This document shows, one piece after another, positions 6,515 through 14,393 of a stretch of DNA of 54,286 bases (positions within the stretch are counted from its first letter, which is position 1; every line of letters starts with the position of its first letter). Source of the stretch: a virus; IMG/VR virus record IMGVR_UViG_3300045003_000043, positions 1 through 54,286 of that record. One strand, written 5' to 3'. The translations under genes were made by a program, and so were the position numbers. The notes beneath the pieces were generated by a model, which was given only the letters and a program-made list of their open reading frames with translations, was not told the origin of the DNA and did not search any database.

Positions 6515-7167
6515 TTGATCCGACTCTTTCTAAGTAAGCCGAACGCGGATAACAGTCCGGTGAAAGCAAGGGGGAAGGTGCCTAACTCGGGTACCGGATT
6601 GGTCGGCGGAACGGCAGGAGGAGCCGTGGGATGGTCAATTCCGCCACCGTAAGCAAATCCTATCCAACCAGGACCGGAAAAGTATCCGGAGCTACCGCTG
6701 GTCGGGGGAACGTAAGGAGTCAGCTTCGTTGCGCTATCCGCTGATGAAGCTTCCTGTGGATCTAGCATTGCTAGCAAGGAAGGGATATCCAGGTCGACCG
6801 GGGAGCGTGGCTGGGAGGAGAGAGCGGAGACAATCTCCTCCGTCATGCCATCGCCGAAGGTGTTGAGGGAGGAAGCGGTCCCGACACCTTCAAACTGTTC
6901 GCAAGCCATCTCAAATACACCGCGCATATGGGCCTTGAGTGCCGCTGTGTTCTGCGACATGTCGCGGTCGAGATGATGTCTCTTCACATAGTCAGGATGC
7001 CTGGAGTTCCACTCCTTGATCGAAGCTACCTTTTCCTTCCATGCGCTGGCGAATCGATTGGCGCACTGTTGCGCTTGACCAGTGGTGATGCATGAGATAG
7101 CCAGAATCAAGATAGCTATCAGAAACAGGAATAACCAGACGAGAACTTGTGGCTTTTTGTCTTCCAT
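6511..7167 (-). CDS. PEP-CTERM-like exported protein (218 aa)
   Basis: Start ATG 7167 (MEDKKPQV...) has GAGG 9 bases upstream; the alternative at 7203 overlaps the previous gene. An N-terminal hydrophobic segment (VLVWLFLFLIAILILAI) acts as signal or anchor. The C-terminus has the three-part PEP-CTERM sorting signal: PVPELGT, hydrophobic stretch FPLAFTGLLSAFGLL, then RKSR. In bacteria exosortase recognises this signal on exopolysaccharide-associated surface proteins. VPELGT departs from VPEPGT at one position. The middle is not recognised. No exosortase is in the window, so host exosortase would be needed. Presence among replication genes is odd. Confidence 0.72.
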   Translation of the reverse strand: MEDKKPQVLVWLFLFLIAILILAISCITTGQAQQCANRFASAWKEKVASIKEWNSRHPDYVKRHHLDRDMSQNTAALKAHMRGVFEMACEQFEGVGTASSLNTFGDGMTEEIVSALSSQPRSPVDLDIPSLLAMLDPQEASSADSATKLTPYVPPTSGSSGYFSGPGWIGFAYGGGIDHPTAPPAVPPTNPVPELGTFPLAFTGLLSAFGLLRKSRIN

Positions 7168-7180
7168 TTTCCTAACCTCG

Positions 7181-7633
7181 TTATTTGACTTTGATGGTTC
7201 CATACACTTCCATAAGGCTCATCTGTTCAGGTGATGAATCTGATTTAGGCTGGTTTTCCAAACGTTTTATGCACTCCTGGCAACTCCCCCGGCGTCCGCC
7301 ATTGACAAAGTGCATCGTGGGACAACCGCACTTCTTGCACCAGAACTTAGCCTCGATGGTTGACTTCGTGAAGTGCTCAGGCATGGGTTCCTCCGTCCAC
7401 TTTATCCACTCGTTTACCCACCGAATCTCCTCCTCTGTCAGGTGATACTGACGTCGGAAACGGTGAACTACAAAAGCCATGAAACGTCTACCTCTTGGCG
7501 AAAGTTCCTTGATGTATCCTTCCCGCAGATTGCGGGAAAACCTCTTGCATGCCGTTGCCGGAGGCATGCTCGCGGAAGATACCTTTTGGGCAATAGCTTT
7601 CTCCAAATCCGACAAGGGGGTTCTGTAGTTCAT
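7181..7633 (-). CDS. Hypothetical protein with zinc ribbon (150 aa)
   Basis: Helical basic N-terminus (SPRGRRFMAFVVHRFRRQYHLTEEEI about residues 45-71) and a zinc ribbon CKKCGCPTM ... CQEC (about 99-120). Basic residues plus ribbon suggest nucleic-acid binding. Overlaps the GIY-YIG-like gene by 4 bases. Similar short proteins occur near recombination genes of temperate phages, but I cannot name a family. Confidence 0.65.
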   Translation of the reverse strand: MNYRTPLSDLEKAIAQKVSSASMPPATACKRFSRNLREGYIKELSPRGRRFMAFVVHRFRRQYHLTEEEIRWVNEWIKWTEEPMPEHFTKSTIEAKFWCKKCGCPTMHFVNGGRRGSCQECIKRLENQPKSDSSPEQMSLMEVYGTIKVK

Positions 7634-7947
7634 GACGCCTTAGCTCTTACTTCTTCTTGGCATATCGGGCAACAGCGTGATGCTCCGCCGCGGTTTTTGA
7701 GCCTACGCTCATCGTTCTTTGTCTTCCCTTCCCACACCTTAGCCAAGGTGAGATTGATACCATCCGCCAAAGCAGCCTTGACAAGAGGATTCGATCTGGC
7801 ATGACCATTCATATGCTCTTGTCCGACTCTCCGATCCACATCCAGAGTCCATCCGATGTAGTGCCGGGCATGCTTAAAGGGACGCGAGAAGTGGATGAGA
7901 TAGATAGAACCAACCGTCTCTATGCGCTTTGTTGTTTTTTCCGCCAT
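7630..7947 (-). CDS. GIY-YIG-like endonuclease (105 aa)
   Basis: GSIYLIHFSRPFKHARHYIGWT (split: GSIYLIHF at 13-20 and HYIGWT at 28-33) matches the GIY...YIG core in a variant form; R39 (DVDRRVGQE) and the basic C-terminal GKTKNDERRLKN plus CPIC complete the pattern of a small nuclease family I recall from actinobacteria and their phages. GIY-YIG enzymes cut one or both DNA strands. Its start overlaps the helicase 3' end by 28 bases. Confidence 0.75.
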   Translation of the reverse strand: MAEKTTKRIETVGSIYLIHFSRPFKHARHYIGWTLDVDRRVGQEHMNGHARSNPLVKAALADGINLTLAKVWEGKTKNDERRLKNRGGASRCCPICQEEVRAKAS

Positions 7948-9437
7948 TCGGCTAACCTCTGACTATCGAAGTCTCGTACTGCCTTGATTGGGTAGCTCGG
8001 ATTAGCCTTCATCCCGTTTTCGGGCCAGACCCCAAACTTCTCCCTGTAGACTGCTGCTGCCCATCCTGGTTTGAATCCCCTCTTGCTTGCTATCCACGCC
8101 AGGCCATCAAGGAAAACCTGCTTATCATCCTTCTTCGGCTTAGGTTCCTTTTTGCTATCAATGCGCACTAGCTCACCGCTAACAACCTTCGGCCCCTGAT
8201 TCTTCCCGAGAATAGATCCGCAAGCGGGGCATATCGAGGCTCCGCGAGATATCAAAGCGCTGCACTTCGGACACTTCCTCGGCTTAGCAGGCTTCTTGTC
8301 ATCAATGAAGGGTTGCCCCTTATCTTTGGGATCATGGGTGTCAAGATGATCGTGGTGGATATCCGTGAATAACCCCAGTTCCTCAGATGTACCGGCGTGG
8401 TCGAGCAAGAGAAGGTGTTCCTTTCCTTCTGCCAGACGGATCCCTCTTCCACCGTCTTGTACCCACTTCATTTCAGACTTTGTTAGTCTCAGGTATATGA
8501 TGCAGCGAACGTCCTCATCCACCCCGATTCCGACTGTATCAATCGACGCTAGGATCTTGTGTTCTCCAGACCGGTACCTTCGAAACACCGCCTCTCGTTC
8601 CTCAGCGTCCATTGTTCCGTCTATGTACCCGCATGAGATCCCCGCATCCTCAAACTTTTTTTGCATCTTGCGGGCGTGGGAACGATTCACGCAGAACATG
8701 AAAGTCTTATCCCCTGGTCCCTTTTCCAACCATGTCTTTACTACGTTCCCGACGATGGCCTTGGTTGTCATCGCCTCTTCGGCCTCGCCTTCGATGTAAT
8801 CACCATCGAAGTTTGTATGCACCTTGGATACGTTGGGCATTAGCTCGTCAGGCACGCCAAATCCGATTACAGGAGTGGAAAATCCCTCCTCAATCATTTC
8901 GTTTGTGGTTGCGCCAATGACCAATTCAGTCCATCGTAGTCCCATCCCCTTCGCCCAGGGGGTAGCAGATAGACCGATAACGATTTTGTCCTTCCATTCT
9001 TCCGAATCCAGGATCTTGTTCATTGCCTCGTTCTGGATGTGGACCTCGTCATACAGTACGAAATCTACGGTTGGGAGTTTCCGACGCACGAGCGTTTGCA
9101 CACTCGCGATCTGCACTGCTGCGGTGAAATCTGTGAGATGATGCCGACCCTGAATAACCCCAACGTCAATGATCCCTTGGTCGTGGAACCGTTCGACAGT
9201 CTGGTTTATGAGAGATAGCCTAGGAACGCAGAACAAAGGGCGTTTCCCTTTTGCCAATGCGCTAGCGATGATATGAGCCGCTACCACCGTCTTACCGAAA
9301 GAGCAGGGGGCCTGAAGGACAATTCTCCTATGCCCTTCACGGATAGCCTGCCGTATCCTATCGATCGCCTTAGCCTGACGCGGCCTCAGTGGTCGTAGGT
9401 TCAATTCGTTCCGGTCGTAGAGGGAGGTCTGAATCAT
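7920..9437 (-). CDS. Superfamily 2 DEAD/DEAH-type helicase with zinc ribbon
   Basis: 505 residues. Walker A APCSFGKT (43-50), DEVH (130-133), SATPWAKG (157-164) and motif VI QDGGRGIRLAEGK (about 335-347) define an SF2 helicase of the type III restriction/UvrB-like branch. After the helicase core comes a zinc ribbon CPKCSAL...CPACGS (about 392-412) and a Lys-rich linker, then a C-terminal helical domain. It likely unwinds or remodels phage DNA during replication or recombination. Translationally coupled to the 69-aa zinc-ribbon gene before it. Confidence 0.93.
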   Translation of the reverse strand: MIQTSLYDRNELNLRPLRPRQAKAIDRIRQAIREGHRRIVLQAPCSFGKTVVAAHIIASALAKGKRPLFCVPRLSLINQTVERFHDQGIIDVGVIQGRHHLTDFTAAVQIASVQTLVRRKLPTVDFVLYDEVHIQNEAMNKILDSEEWKDKIVIGLSATPWAKGMGLRWTELVIGATTNEMIEEGFSTPVIGFGVPDELMPNVSKVHTNFDGDYIEGEAEEAMTTKAIVGNVVKTWLEKGPGDKTFMFCVNRSHARKMQKKFEDAGISCGYIDGTMDAEEREAVFRRYRSGEHKILASIDTVGIGVDEDVRCIIYLRLTKSEMKWVQDGGRGIRLAEGKEHLLLLDHAGTSEELGLFTDIHHDHLDTHDPKDKGQPFIDDKKPAKPRKCPKCSALISRGASICPACGSILGKNQGPKVVSGELVRIDSKKEPKPKKDDKQVFLDGLAWIASKRGFKPGWAAAVYREKFGVWPENGMKANPSYPIKAVRDFDSQRLAEWRKKQQSA

Positions 9438-9643
9438 TCATTACTCCCTTCGAATAACCTATCAAAGCACTTACCGCAGGTTCCGGAGATGAGCAGTTCT
9501 CTATCGTCCTCGCTCAGATAACTCATCGCTTCCTGAATTAGGGTTTGTGTGTTTTGCCAAAGTTCATAGTCGGCATGATCAACGCGAATCTCGAAGACCT
9601 GCTTGCAAGAACTGCATTGACGGATTACCTTCGCGTTTCGCAT
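9434..9643 (-). CDS. Small zinc-ribbon protein (69 aa)
   Basis: CSSC at residues 10-13 and CGKC at 56-59 bracket an acidic helical segment, a split four-Cys zinc ribbon. Stop overlaps the helicase start (ATGA-like junction at 9434-9437), so it may be made in step with the helicase. Function unknown. Confidence 0.65.
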   Translation of the reverse strand: MRNAKVIRQCSSCKQVFEIRVDHADYELWQNTQTLIQEAMSYLSEDDRELLISGTCGKCFDRLFEGSNE

Positions 9644-9645
9644 GG

Positions 9646-10512
9646 CTAAAACACCCGCTCAGAGGGGTACTTTCCCTTGGGCACTAGTTGAGTGAAGAGC
9701 TTGTCGGGATAGGGAGAGCGCAAGATCTTATCTTTGACCTCTTCGGGGACAGGATTCTCACCATTTCCAAACCGGTAGTCACCTCCATTGGTGAACTGGA
9801 CCAGGAGAATCCCCTTTTCCCATCCCACGGCAAAGAGGTTATTGGCCTTACGCACAAGAGCCATAACCGGAGGTTGTGGCTTTGGAGCTTCGGGAGTAGT
9901 CGTAACGGTAGATGAATGGTAGTTACGCGGATAGGGGTACCCTGGCATCCACTTACGAGCGAACTCACCGAACTCCCTAGCCAGATCCAAGCAGTCTTTC
10001 TCCATGCCTGGATACCTCCACTGAACTAGGTCGTGCTGGTTCGTCACACGCCACACGCGAGGGTTCTTTGTGTCCTCCTTGCACTCCCAAATCTTCCAAA
10101 CGAACTTGTCGGCCTCAAACACGTCCAAGTAGTACCTCCACTGGAACTTCTCCATGTAGTTCTCGGCGTCAAAGTTGCTCGTGGTCTTGTCGTCGATGAC
10201 CATGGAACCGATCACTCGATCACACCGGCACGACACTTCCACTCCGTCATAGGTCTTTATCCTTGACACCTCTCTGCGGGGTACAGATTCGATGGAGAAT
10301 TCACCTTCGAAGACAAAGGTGAACCCATCGCACTCAAGAGCGTCGGACTCTCCCAACTGAGCCCTTTCCATTGCCTTAGCAAACGCCCGACCGCGAAGCA
10401 TCGGCTCGGTTGCCTCTTCGCCCTTGAATTGGGAAACAAGGACTTCGAGGGGATATTCCTCGTCGTCCTTCCAAGAGCGATACATATCAAGATGAGAAAC
10501 GCTGACACGCAT
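9646..10512 (-). CDS. PD-(D/E)XK nuclease (RecB/Cas4-like) fused to a KTSC domain
   Basis: 288 residues. The N-terminal part has the RecB-family layout: SVSHLDMYRSW start, GRAFAKAME where the usual His lies, CRCDRVIG (Asp), VIDDKTTSNF (D-x-K catalytic motif, about residues 108-117) and QWRYYLDVF. The C-terminal 70 residues (NNLFAVGWEKGILLVQF...GDYRF...VPEEVKDKIL) resemble a KTSC domain, found fused to phage recombination proteins. Next to a Sak4-type ATPase, it probably makes the exonuclease half of a recombination pair. Confidence 0.82.
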   Translation of the reverse strand: MRVSVSHLDMYRSWKDDEEYPLEVLVSQFKGEEATEPMLRGRAFAKAMERAQLGESDALECDGFTFVFEGEFSIESVPRREVSRIKTYDGVEVSCRCDRVIGSMVIDDKTTSNFDAENYMEKFQWRYYLDVFEADKFVWKIWECKEDTKNPRVWRVTNQHDLVQWRYPGMEKDCLDLAREFGEFARKWMPGYPYPRNYHSSTVTTTPEAPKPQPPVMALVRKANNLFAVGWEKGILLVQFTNGGDYRFGNGENPVPEEVKDKILRSPYPDKLFTQLVPKGKYPSERVF

Positions 10513-10515
10513 GGA

Positions 10516-11436
10516 TTAGGCTACCTTTACCTCTTCGAAAAGACCCGTTGTCTTGTTGGCCTTGTAGCCACGCTTCTTGGCCTCTGCAGCCAGAGCATTG
10601 ATTTTGGCAGCGGCTCCCTTTTCCTTCCTCTCCTTGGACTCTTTGGCAACCTTCGTCAACACGTTGAACTGATCGATATCAGCAGCTTCCTTCAGTGCCT
10701 CGTCCCATGCCTGAGCGGATTCCTCGGCAGCGGCCTGCTGCTCTGTCAGCTTGTTGATGGAGTTCTTGATCTGATTGATGACCTTGGCCAGCGTCTTGGG
10801 ATCCTGATCGGGATGGGGGAAGGTGATCTTGGGGAGTTGGGCAGGGTTCTTTCCGAATCCACCCTGCTGCGGATCGAAGTCCAGGAATCTCCCTCCTTTC
10901 GAATCAAGGCGAATCCGGCACATCGCGTCGGAAGACTTGTAAATCTCGTTTTTGCTACCGCCCTGGGCGTCGATACGCTCGAAGGTCTCGTCTCCGTTCT
11001 TCTGCTCATCCATGTGGCAAATAAGGACGAGGTCCTTGCCCAGGGAACGGAGAAACGCTTGCCATTGCGAGAAGCGGCTCTTGAGTGTTCCGAACCCCTG
11101 AAGCGTAAGGCTACCGTCCGACCTTCCAGCCTTGGGGTTGCTTGCAATGATGTCTTGAGACAAGCTGTCGAGCGCACGTCCCGCCGTGTCGACAATGATT
11201 GTGTTGAACGGGGCCAACTCCTCAGCTGTCATCTCCTGCACGTCTTGCCAAGATGCGATTGGAACTGCATCCCCACGCTTTGCCGCTCGGTAGCATCCCT
11301 TATCAAAATCGAGTAGGAGTGGCTTGTCGGCGGTAAACCCCAGGGTGGACTTTCCCAGACCAGGTTGCGCATATACGGTTATGACGATGTTATCCACGGG
11401 CATAGGCTCCGTAGCCTTGACGATTTTTAGTGGCAT
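10516..11436 (-). CDS. RecA-like ATPase, Sak4-type single-strand recombination protein
   Basis: Start ATG 11436 is preferred (AGGAG 8 bases upstream); a longer ORF to 11499 lacks this and overlaps the 40-aa gene. 306 residues: Walker A YAQPGLGKST (22-31), acidic Walker B IIVDTAGRAL (about 77-86), and a conserved IDAQGGSKNEIYKSSD segment. This is the AAA_24/Sak4 group that pairs single strands in phage recombination. The C-terminal third is coiled and Lys-rich. With the nuclease that follows it forms a recombination module. Confidence 0.88.
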   Translation of the reverse strand: MPLKIVKATEPMPVDNIVITVYAQPGLGKSTLGFTADKPLLLDFDKGCYRAAKRGDAVPIASWQDVQEMTAEELAPFNTIIVDTAGRALDSLSQDIIASNPKAGRSDGSLTLQGFGTLKSRFSQWQAFLRSLGKDLVLICHMDEQKNGDETFERIDAQGGSKNEIYKSSDAMCRIRLDSKGGRFLDFDPQQGGFGKNPAQLPKITFPHPDQDPKTLAKVINQIKNSINKLTEQQAAAEESAQAWDEALKEAADIDQFNVLTKVAKESKERKEKGAAAKINALAAEAKKRGYKANKTTGLFEEVKVA

Positions 11437-11456
11437 TTCTGGATTCTCCTGACTGA

Positions 11457-11579
11457 CTACTTCTGTTCTGTGATATAGAACTTTTTCCCACAGGAACACT
11501 TGACGTACGCACCTTTGTCGTCCCGGAAAAGTTCCGACTTGAGGTCGTAAGAGTGGCGGTGCTGTGATTTAGAGGTCAC
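11457..11579 (-). CDS. Small zinc-binding protein, GTG start (40 aa)
   Basis: GTG 11579 has a very strong ribosome site (GGAGGTACCA then GTG). HRHSYDLKSELFRDDKG, then YVKCSCGKKF, gives H-x-H ... C-x-C, a likely zinc site. It is the first gene of the leftward operon, about 95 bases after the promoter, and 21 bases before the ATPase gene. Being first with a strong ribosome site suggests early, high expression. Family not recognised. Confidence 0.65.
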   Translation of the reverse strand: MTSKSQHRHSYDLKSELFRDDKGAYVKCSCGKKFYITEQK

Positions 11580-11651
11580 TGGTACCTCCGGATATTGAGC
11601 GCGAGTGATGCCAAGGCGGGAGCGAAAAGCTAAGCATAAGCACGTCCCATG

Positions 11652-11664
11652 TGACAGGTTGTCA
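11652..11664. promoter_or_regulatory. Palindromic operator, site 3, at the early switch
   Basis: TGACAGGTTGTCA lies about 10-22 bases after the expected start of the leftward promoter (-10 at 11681-11686), where a bound protein could block transcription of the whole DNA-metabolism operon. Confidence 0.8.
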
Positions 11665-11680
11665 TATTTCCTATTTCCAA

Positions 11681-11709
11681 ACGATAATCACGTCTGATTT
11701 TTATGTCAA
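11681..11709 (-). promoter_or_regulatory. Leftward early promoter of the DNA-metabolism operon
   Basis: On the minus strand: TTGACA (11709-11704), 17-base spacer, TATCGT (11686-11681). It drives genes from 11579 to 3107. Operator site 3 is immediately downstream. Confidence 0.8.
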
Positions 11710-11723
11710 CACAAAAATGCTGC

Positions 11724-11751
11724 TTGCCTTTTTCGCTAAATTGAGTATTAT
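11724..11751 (+). promoter_or_regulatory. Rightward promoter producing a nearly leaderless HTH transcript
   Basis: TTGCCT (11724-11729), 16-base spacer, TATTAT (11746-11751). The expected start is near 11758, at most 3 bases before ATG 11761, and no ribosome site precedes the ATG. Leaderless repressor transcripts are known from phage lambda cI. Confidence 0.7.
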
Positions 11752-11760
11752 TTTCTCATC

Positions 11761-11973
11761 ATGAAAAAGAAGGTACGAAAAACTGAGGATCAGATCGTAG
11801 ATCAGCTGAGGGTTCTGACGAATAGAAAGCGCGGCTTGACTGACACGGCTCAGGAGCTCGGGTTTACTATTCAGTTCATCTCTGACGTGGTCTATGGGCG
11901 CAGGGGAGTTTCGGAGAATCTAGCCCGGAAGATGGGCTATCGGCGCATTGTCGAATTCGAGGAAGTTGCATAA
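11761..11973 (+). CDS. Small HTH regulator (70 aa), candidate Cro/repressor
   Basis: 70 residues with an XRE-like HTH: RKRGLTDTAQELGFTIQFISDVVYGRRGVS (about 23-52), then ENLARKMGYRR. It is transcribed away from the leftward operon, with operator site 3 in between, the standard place for a lysogeny-control protein. The mRNA appears leaderless. It is the best candidate to bind TGACA-N3-TGTCA, but the XRE protein at 50815 and the RHH-like protein at 20324 are alternatives. Confidence 0.75.
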   Translation: MKKKVRKTEDQIVDQLRVLTNRKRGLTDTAQELGFTIQFISDVVYGRRGVSENLARKMGYRRIVEFEEVA

Positions 11974-12059
11974 CAGTTATCGCCAAACAAACTTACGGGA
12001 GGTCGTTGATAGGCTTCCCCGCCGTTCCACAAACCTGAATTATGGAAGGCACATAGACA

Positions 12060-13517
12060 ATGAAAGACAACATCAGAATTCTCTCCAGTGGGCCATCCAA
12101 GATGGCTCGTCGACGCTACCAAAAAGGAACCATTAGCAAGGATGGGGATCGCTGGACCCTCCGATGGAGGGAGGATATCGTCATACCGGCCGGCATGCCC
12201 GTGCGCACTACGGATACGGTTCTTCCTAACGGAGATATCCTGCGACGTTCCCACAAGCGGGATTGGCTATCCATCAAGGACTACCCGACAAAGCGTCTTG
12301 CCCAGCGGAAACTCGACCAGATGCTGCAGGAGATCAACCGGGAGGACTTTCGTCCCACCGTTGCCATCACGTTTGAGGAGTTCTCCGGTAAGTGGGTGGA
12401 TAAGGTGATGATTCATCACAAGCCATCCAGCCAGTCGAGTGAGCGAAGCCATATCAAAGCACACCTCAACCCAACCTTTGGATCATATGCGTTGAAGGAC
12501 ATCAGTTTGGAGATGATTCAGGAGTTCGTAAACAACTTCGAGGGATCTGCCAAGACCATCAAGAACATCATCACTACCCTTATGATTATGTGGGACACAG
12601 CGAAGGCATGGGGATACGTAACCCATAATCCATTCCCGCGCGGCACCAACGGACGCCTCCTTCTTACACTTCCCCGCCGCACTAAGCCAAAGACCTATGC
12701 CTTTACCCTTGATGAGACGCTTGCGATCATTGCGAGGGCGGAAGGAAAGTACAACAAATGGAAGCTCCTATTCCGTACCTTAGCGGAATCTGGCTGCCGC
12801 CCTGGGGAACTGGCTGGAATGCGTAAGCACGACCTGCAGGGTAGAACTATAGAGATTCGTCAGTCGTCCTGGAATCAGGAACTTCAAGATGTCAAGACGT
12901 CGAACTCTATACGATCATTCTCTATCAGCCAAAAGCTGGCCAACGACCTGAGGGATTACATCGCTAAGGTGGAGGAGGATCCCGAGTCTCCTCGCAATCC
13001 TCATGACCTCATATGGACCAATAATGATGGAAAGCCGCTTTCGATGGATAACTTCGTCAAGCGCGTTCTCAACCCGATCTTGTCGGATATCGGTTTGCGT
13101 GGCCAGAAGGTTTATAAGGCCGGAAAAGAGCAGAGAATCATTACCGTAGAACGTCACCAGCGCGGCTGCACTATTTCTCTGGAGTGTGGTCACAGCATGT
13201 ACGTAAACGTACGGCGACCACAGGAAGAGACGTGGACCTGCATGTCGTGCAAGTATGATCCGGAGTACATTCCCGGTAAGCTGGACGAACTGGGTATCGA
13301 CCGATGCGGAAACTATGCCTTCCGACGTATGAATGGTACGGTTATGGACCGATTGCTCAAAACACCGTTGAAGACCAGGCAGAAGAGATTTGGACATGCA
13401 AGCATCGAGACCACACTCACCCATTACACGGAAGCGGTGGATGCAGATGACGTGCAGGCGGCAGAGCAATTAGGGTCTCTTCTTGATCCAGATAGCGATG
13501 GAGCATCCGTGCAATGA
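12060..13517 (+). CDS. int: Tyrosine integrase with zinc-ribbon insertion
   Basis: 485 residues. N-terminal arm-binding and core-binding regions (1-205), then the catalytic domain: Arg247 in ESGCRPGELAGM, Lys279, YAFRR (419-423) in place of the usual HxxR so that the first His is Tyr, GHAS His446, and nucleophile Tyr456 (HYTEA). Residues about 349-412 form an insertion with C370, ECGH (C376, H378) and CMSC (C394, C397), a probable zinc ribbon not normal for phage integrases. It catalyses recombination between attP and the host attB; the likely attP is 5.5 kb downstream at 19057. ATG 12060 has GGAAGG upstream; Met15 is an alternative. Confidence 0.92.
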   Translation: MKDNIRILSSGPSKMARRRYQKGTISKDGDRWTLRWREDIVIPAGMPVRTTDTVLPNGDILRRSHKRDWLSIKDYPTKRLAQRKLDQMLQEINREDFRPTVAITFEEFSGKWVDKVMIHHKPSSQSSERSHIKAHLNPTFGSYALKDISLEMIQEFVNNFEGSAKTIKNIITTLMIMWDTAKAWGYVTHNPFPRGTNGRLLLTLPRRTKPKTYAFTLDETLAIIARAEGKYNKWKLLFRTLAESGCRPGELAGMRKHDLQGRTIEIRQSSWNQELQDVKTSNSIRSFSISQKLANDLRDYIAKVEEDPESPRNPHDLIWTNNDGKPLSMDNFVKRVLNPILSDIGLRGQKVYKAGKEQRIITVERHQRGCTISLECGHSMYVNVRRPQEETWTCMSCKYDPEYIPGKLDELGIDRCGNYAFRRMNGTVMDRLLKTPLKTRQKRFGHASIETTLTHYTEAVDADDVQAAEQLGSLLDPDSDGASVQ

Positions 13518-13563
13518 AAGGAAGGAAGAATTAGAGCCGATGAAAGGAAAGGAAGGAAGAGAG

Positions 13564-13920
13564 ATGGCGAAGATACTAATCGACGAGGAACAAGTAGCGG
13601 CACTGATGGCGAATGCAGCCATCATGCGCTTTAAGCAGAAGCTGGAGGGATATTCATCTCCGCTAGACAGCATCATCACCGACGCATTCACGATCAACGA
13701 AACGGCTATTCGCAAGGCTGTTCATGAGGCCACTACGAAGACTGTGCAGTCTGAATCGTTCAGCAAGAGTCTGCTTGATGCGCTCAATCACAAGTTGGCA
13801 AATCTGGTTATCAATAAGTGCGCTGGATTGGTGGAGAAGTCATTCCAGAATCTAATGCAGGATCCCGTGCTGCGGAACAAGTTGCAATCTGCCGTGATCG
13901 CAATCATTGAATCCGAGTAG
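13564..13920 (+). CDS. Hypothetical helical protein (118 aa)
   Basis: Start ATG 13564 has GGAAGGAAG directly upstream; the longer form from 13483 overlaps the integrase end. Nearly all-helical, no Cys ligands, no membrane span (LLDALNHKLANLVINKCAG, split by charged turns). No family recognised. First of a run of accessory genes with similar purine-rich leaders. Confidence 0.6.
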   Translation: MAKILIDEEQVAALMANAAIMRFKQKLEGYSSPLDSIITDAFTINETAIRKAVHEATTKTVQSESFSKSLLDALNHKLANLVINKCAGLVEKSFQNLMQDPVLRNKLQSAVIAIIESE

Positions 13921-13925
13921 TAGAC

Positions 13926-13949
13926 AGCCAAGATAGATGAGAACAAGGA
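13926..13949 (+). repeat. Purine-rich leader repeat, copy 1
   Basis: AGCCAAGATAGATGAGAACA and the four bases after it recur at 14359-14382 with one difference. Both copies follow a stop codon and precede a ribosome site. Confidence 0.8.
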
Positions 13950-13971
13950 AGCAGGAAAGGGAGGAAGAGAG

Positions 13972-14355
13972 ATGAAGGTAGCAGATATATCGGGAATGGG
14001 TGGCCGCGAGTTTGGCGGTTATGAATGGGGTTGCCAAGTGATTCGTGCTCGGGCTCTCCGGTTTTTGCAGAGCATCCCCACTGAATCGCAATTGCCAGAG
14101 CATCACGGGTTCGAAGGAGTTACAGGAATACTCATCTCAGACAACGACCGCGCCAAAGAGATGGATAAGTTCATATCCTCTCACCCCAAGTTGCAGGAAT
14201 TTGGGATGACAGGTGCCATGCATCAGTACGGGATTATGCACGCTAAGGCTATTCATCAACTCGGATGGGAAGAGTACGAGCGCAAGTTACGTGAGTCCGG
14301 GCGCACAGATGATGACTTCTTCGATTTCAATGAGGAAGATGCGTTTCCCGAGTAG
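13972..14355 (+). CDS. Hypothetical protein (127 aa)
   Basis: ATG 13972 follows GGGAGGAAGAG. Gly-rich N-terminus (ISGMGGREFGGYEWGC), mixed middle, strongly acidic C-terminus (DDDFFDFNEEDAFPE). Acidic tails like this are seen in DNA-mimic and chaperone-like phage proteins, but no family is recognised. Confidence 0.65.
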   Translation: MKVADISGMGGREFGGYEWGCQVIRARALRFLQSIPTESQLPEHHGFEGVTGILISDNDRAKEMDKFISSHPKLQEFGMTGAMHQYGIMHAKAIHQLGWEEYERKLRESGRTDDDFFDFNEEDAFPE

Positions 14356-14358
14356 GTT

Positions 14359-14382
14359 AGCCAAGAGAGATGAGAACAAGGA
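14359..14382 (+). repeat. Purine-rich leader repeat, copy 2
   Basis: Second copy of the 24-base leader at 13926-13949, one base different. It leads directly into GGAGGAGATGAGGG before ATG 14394. Confidence 0.8.
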
Positions 14383-14393
14383 GGAGATGAGGG

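Noticed and set aside
10429-11316. Long rightward ORF opposite the recombination ATPase
   Set aside because: It is the antisense shadow of the Sak4-type and RecB-like genes, which have clear motifs and coupled starts.
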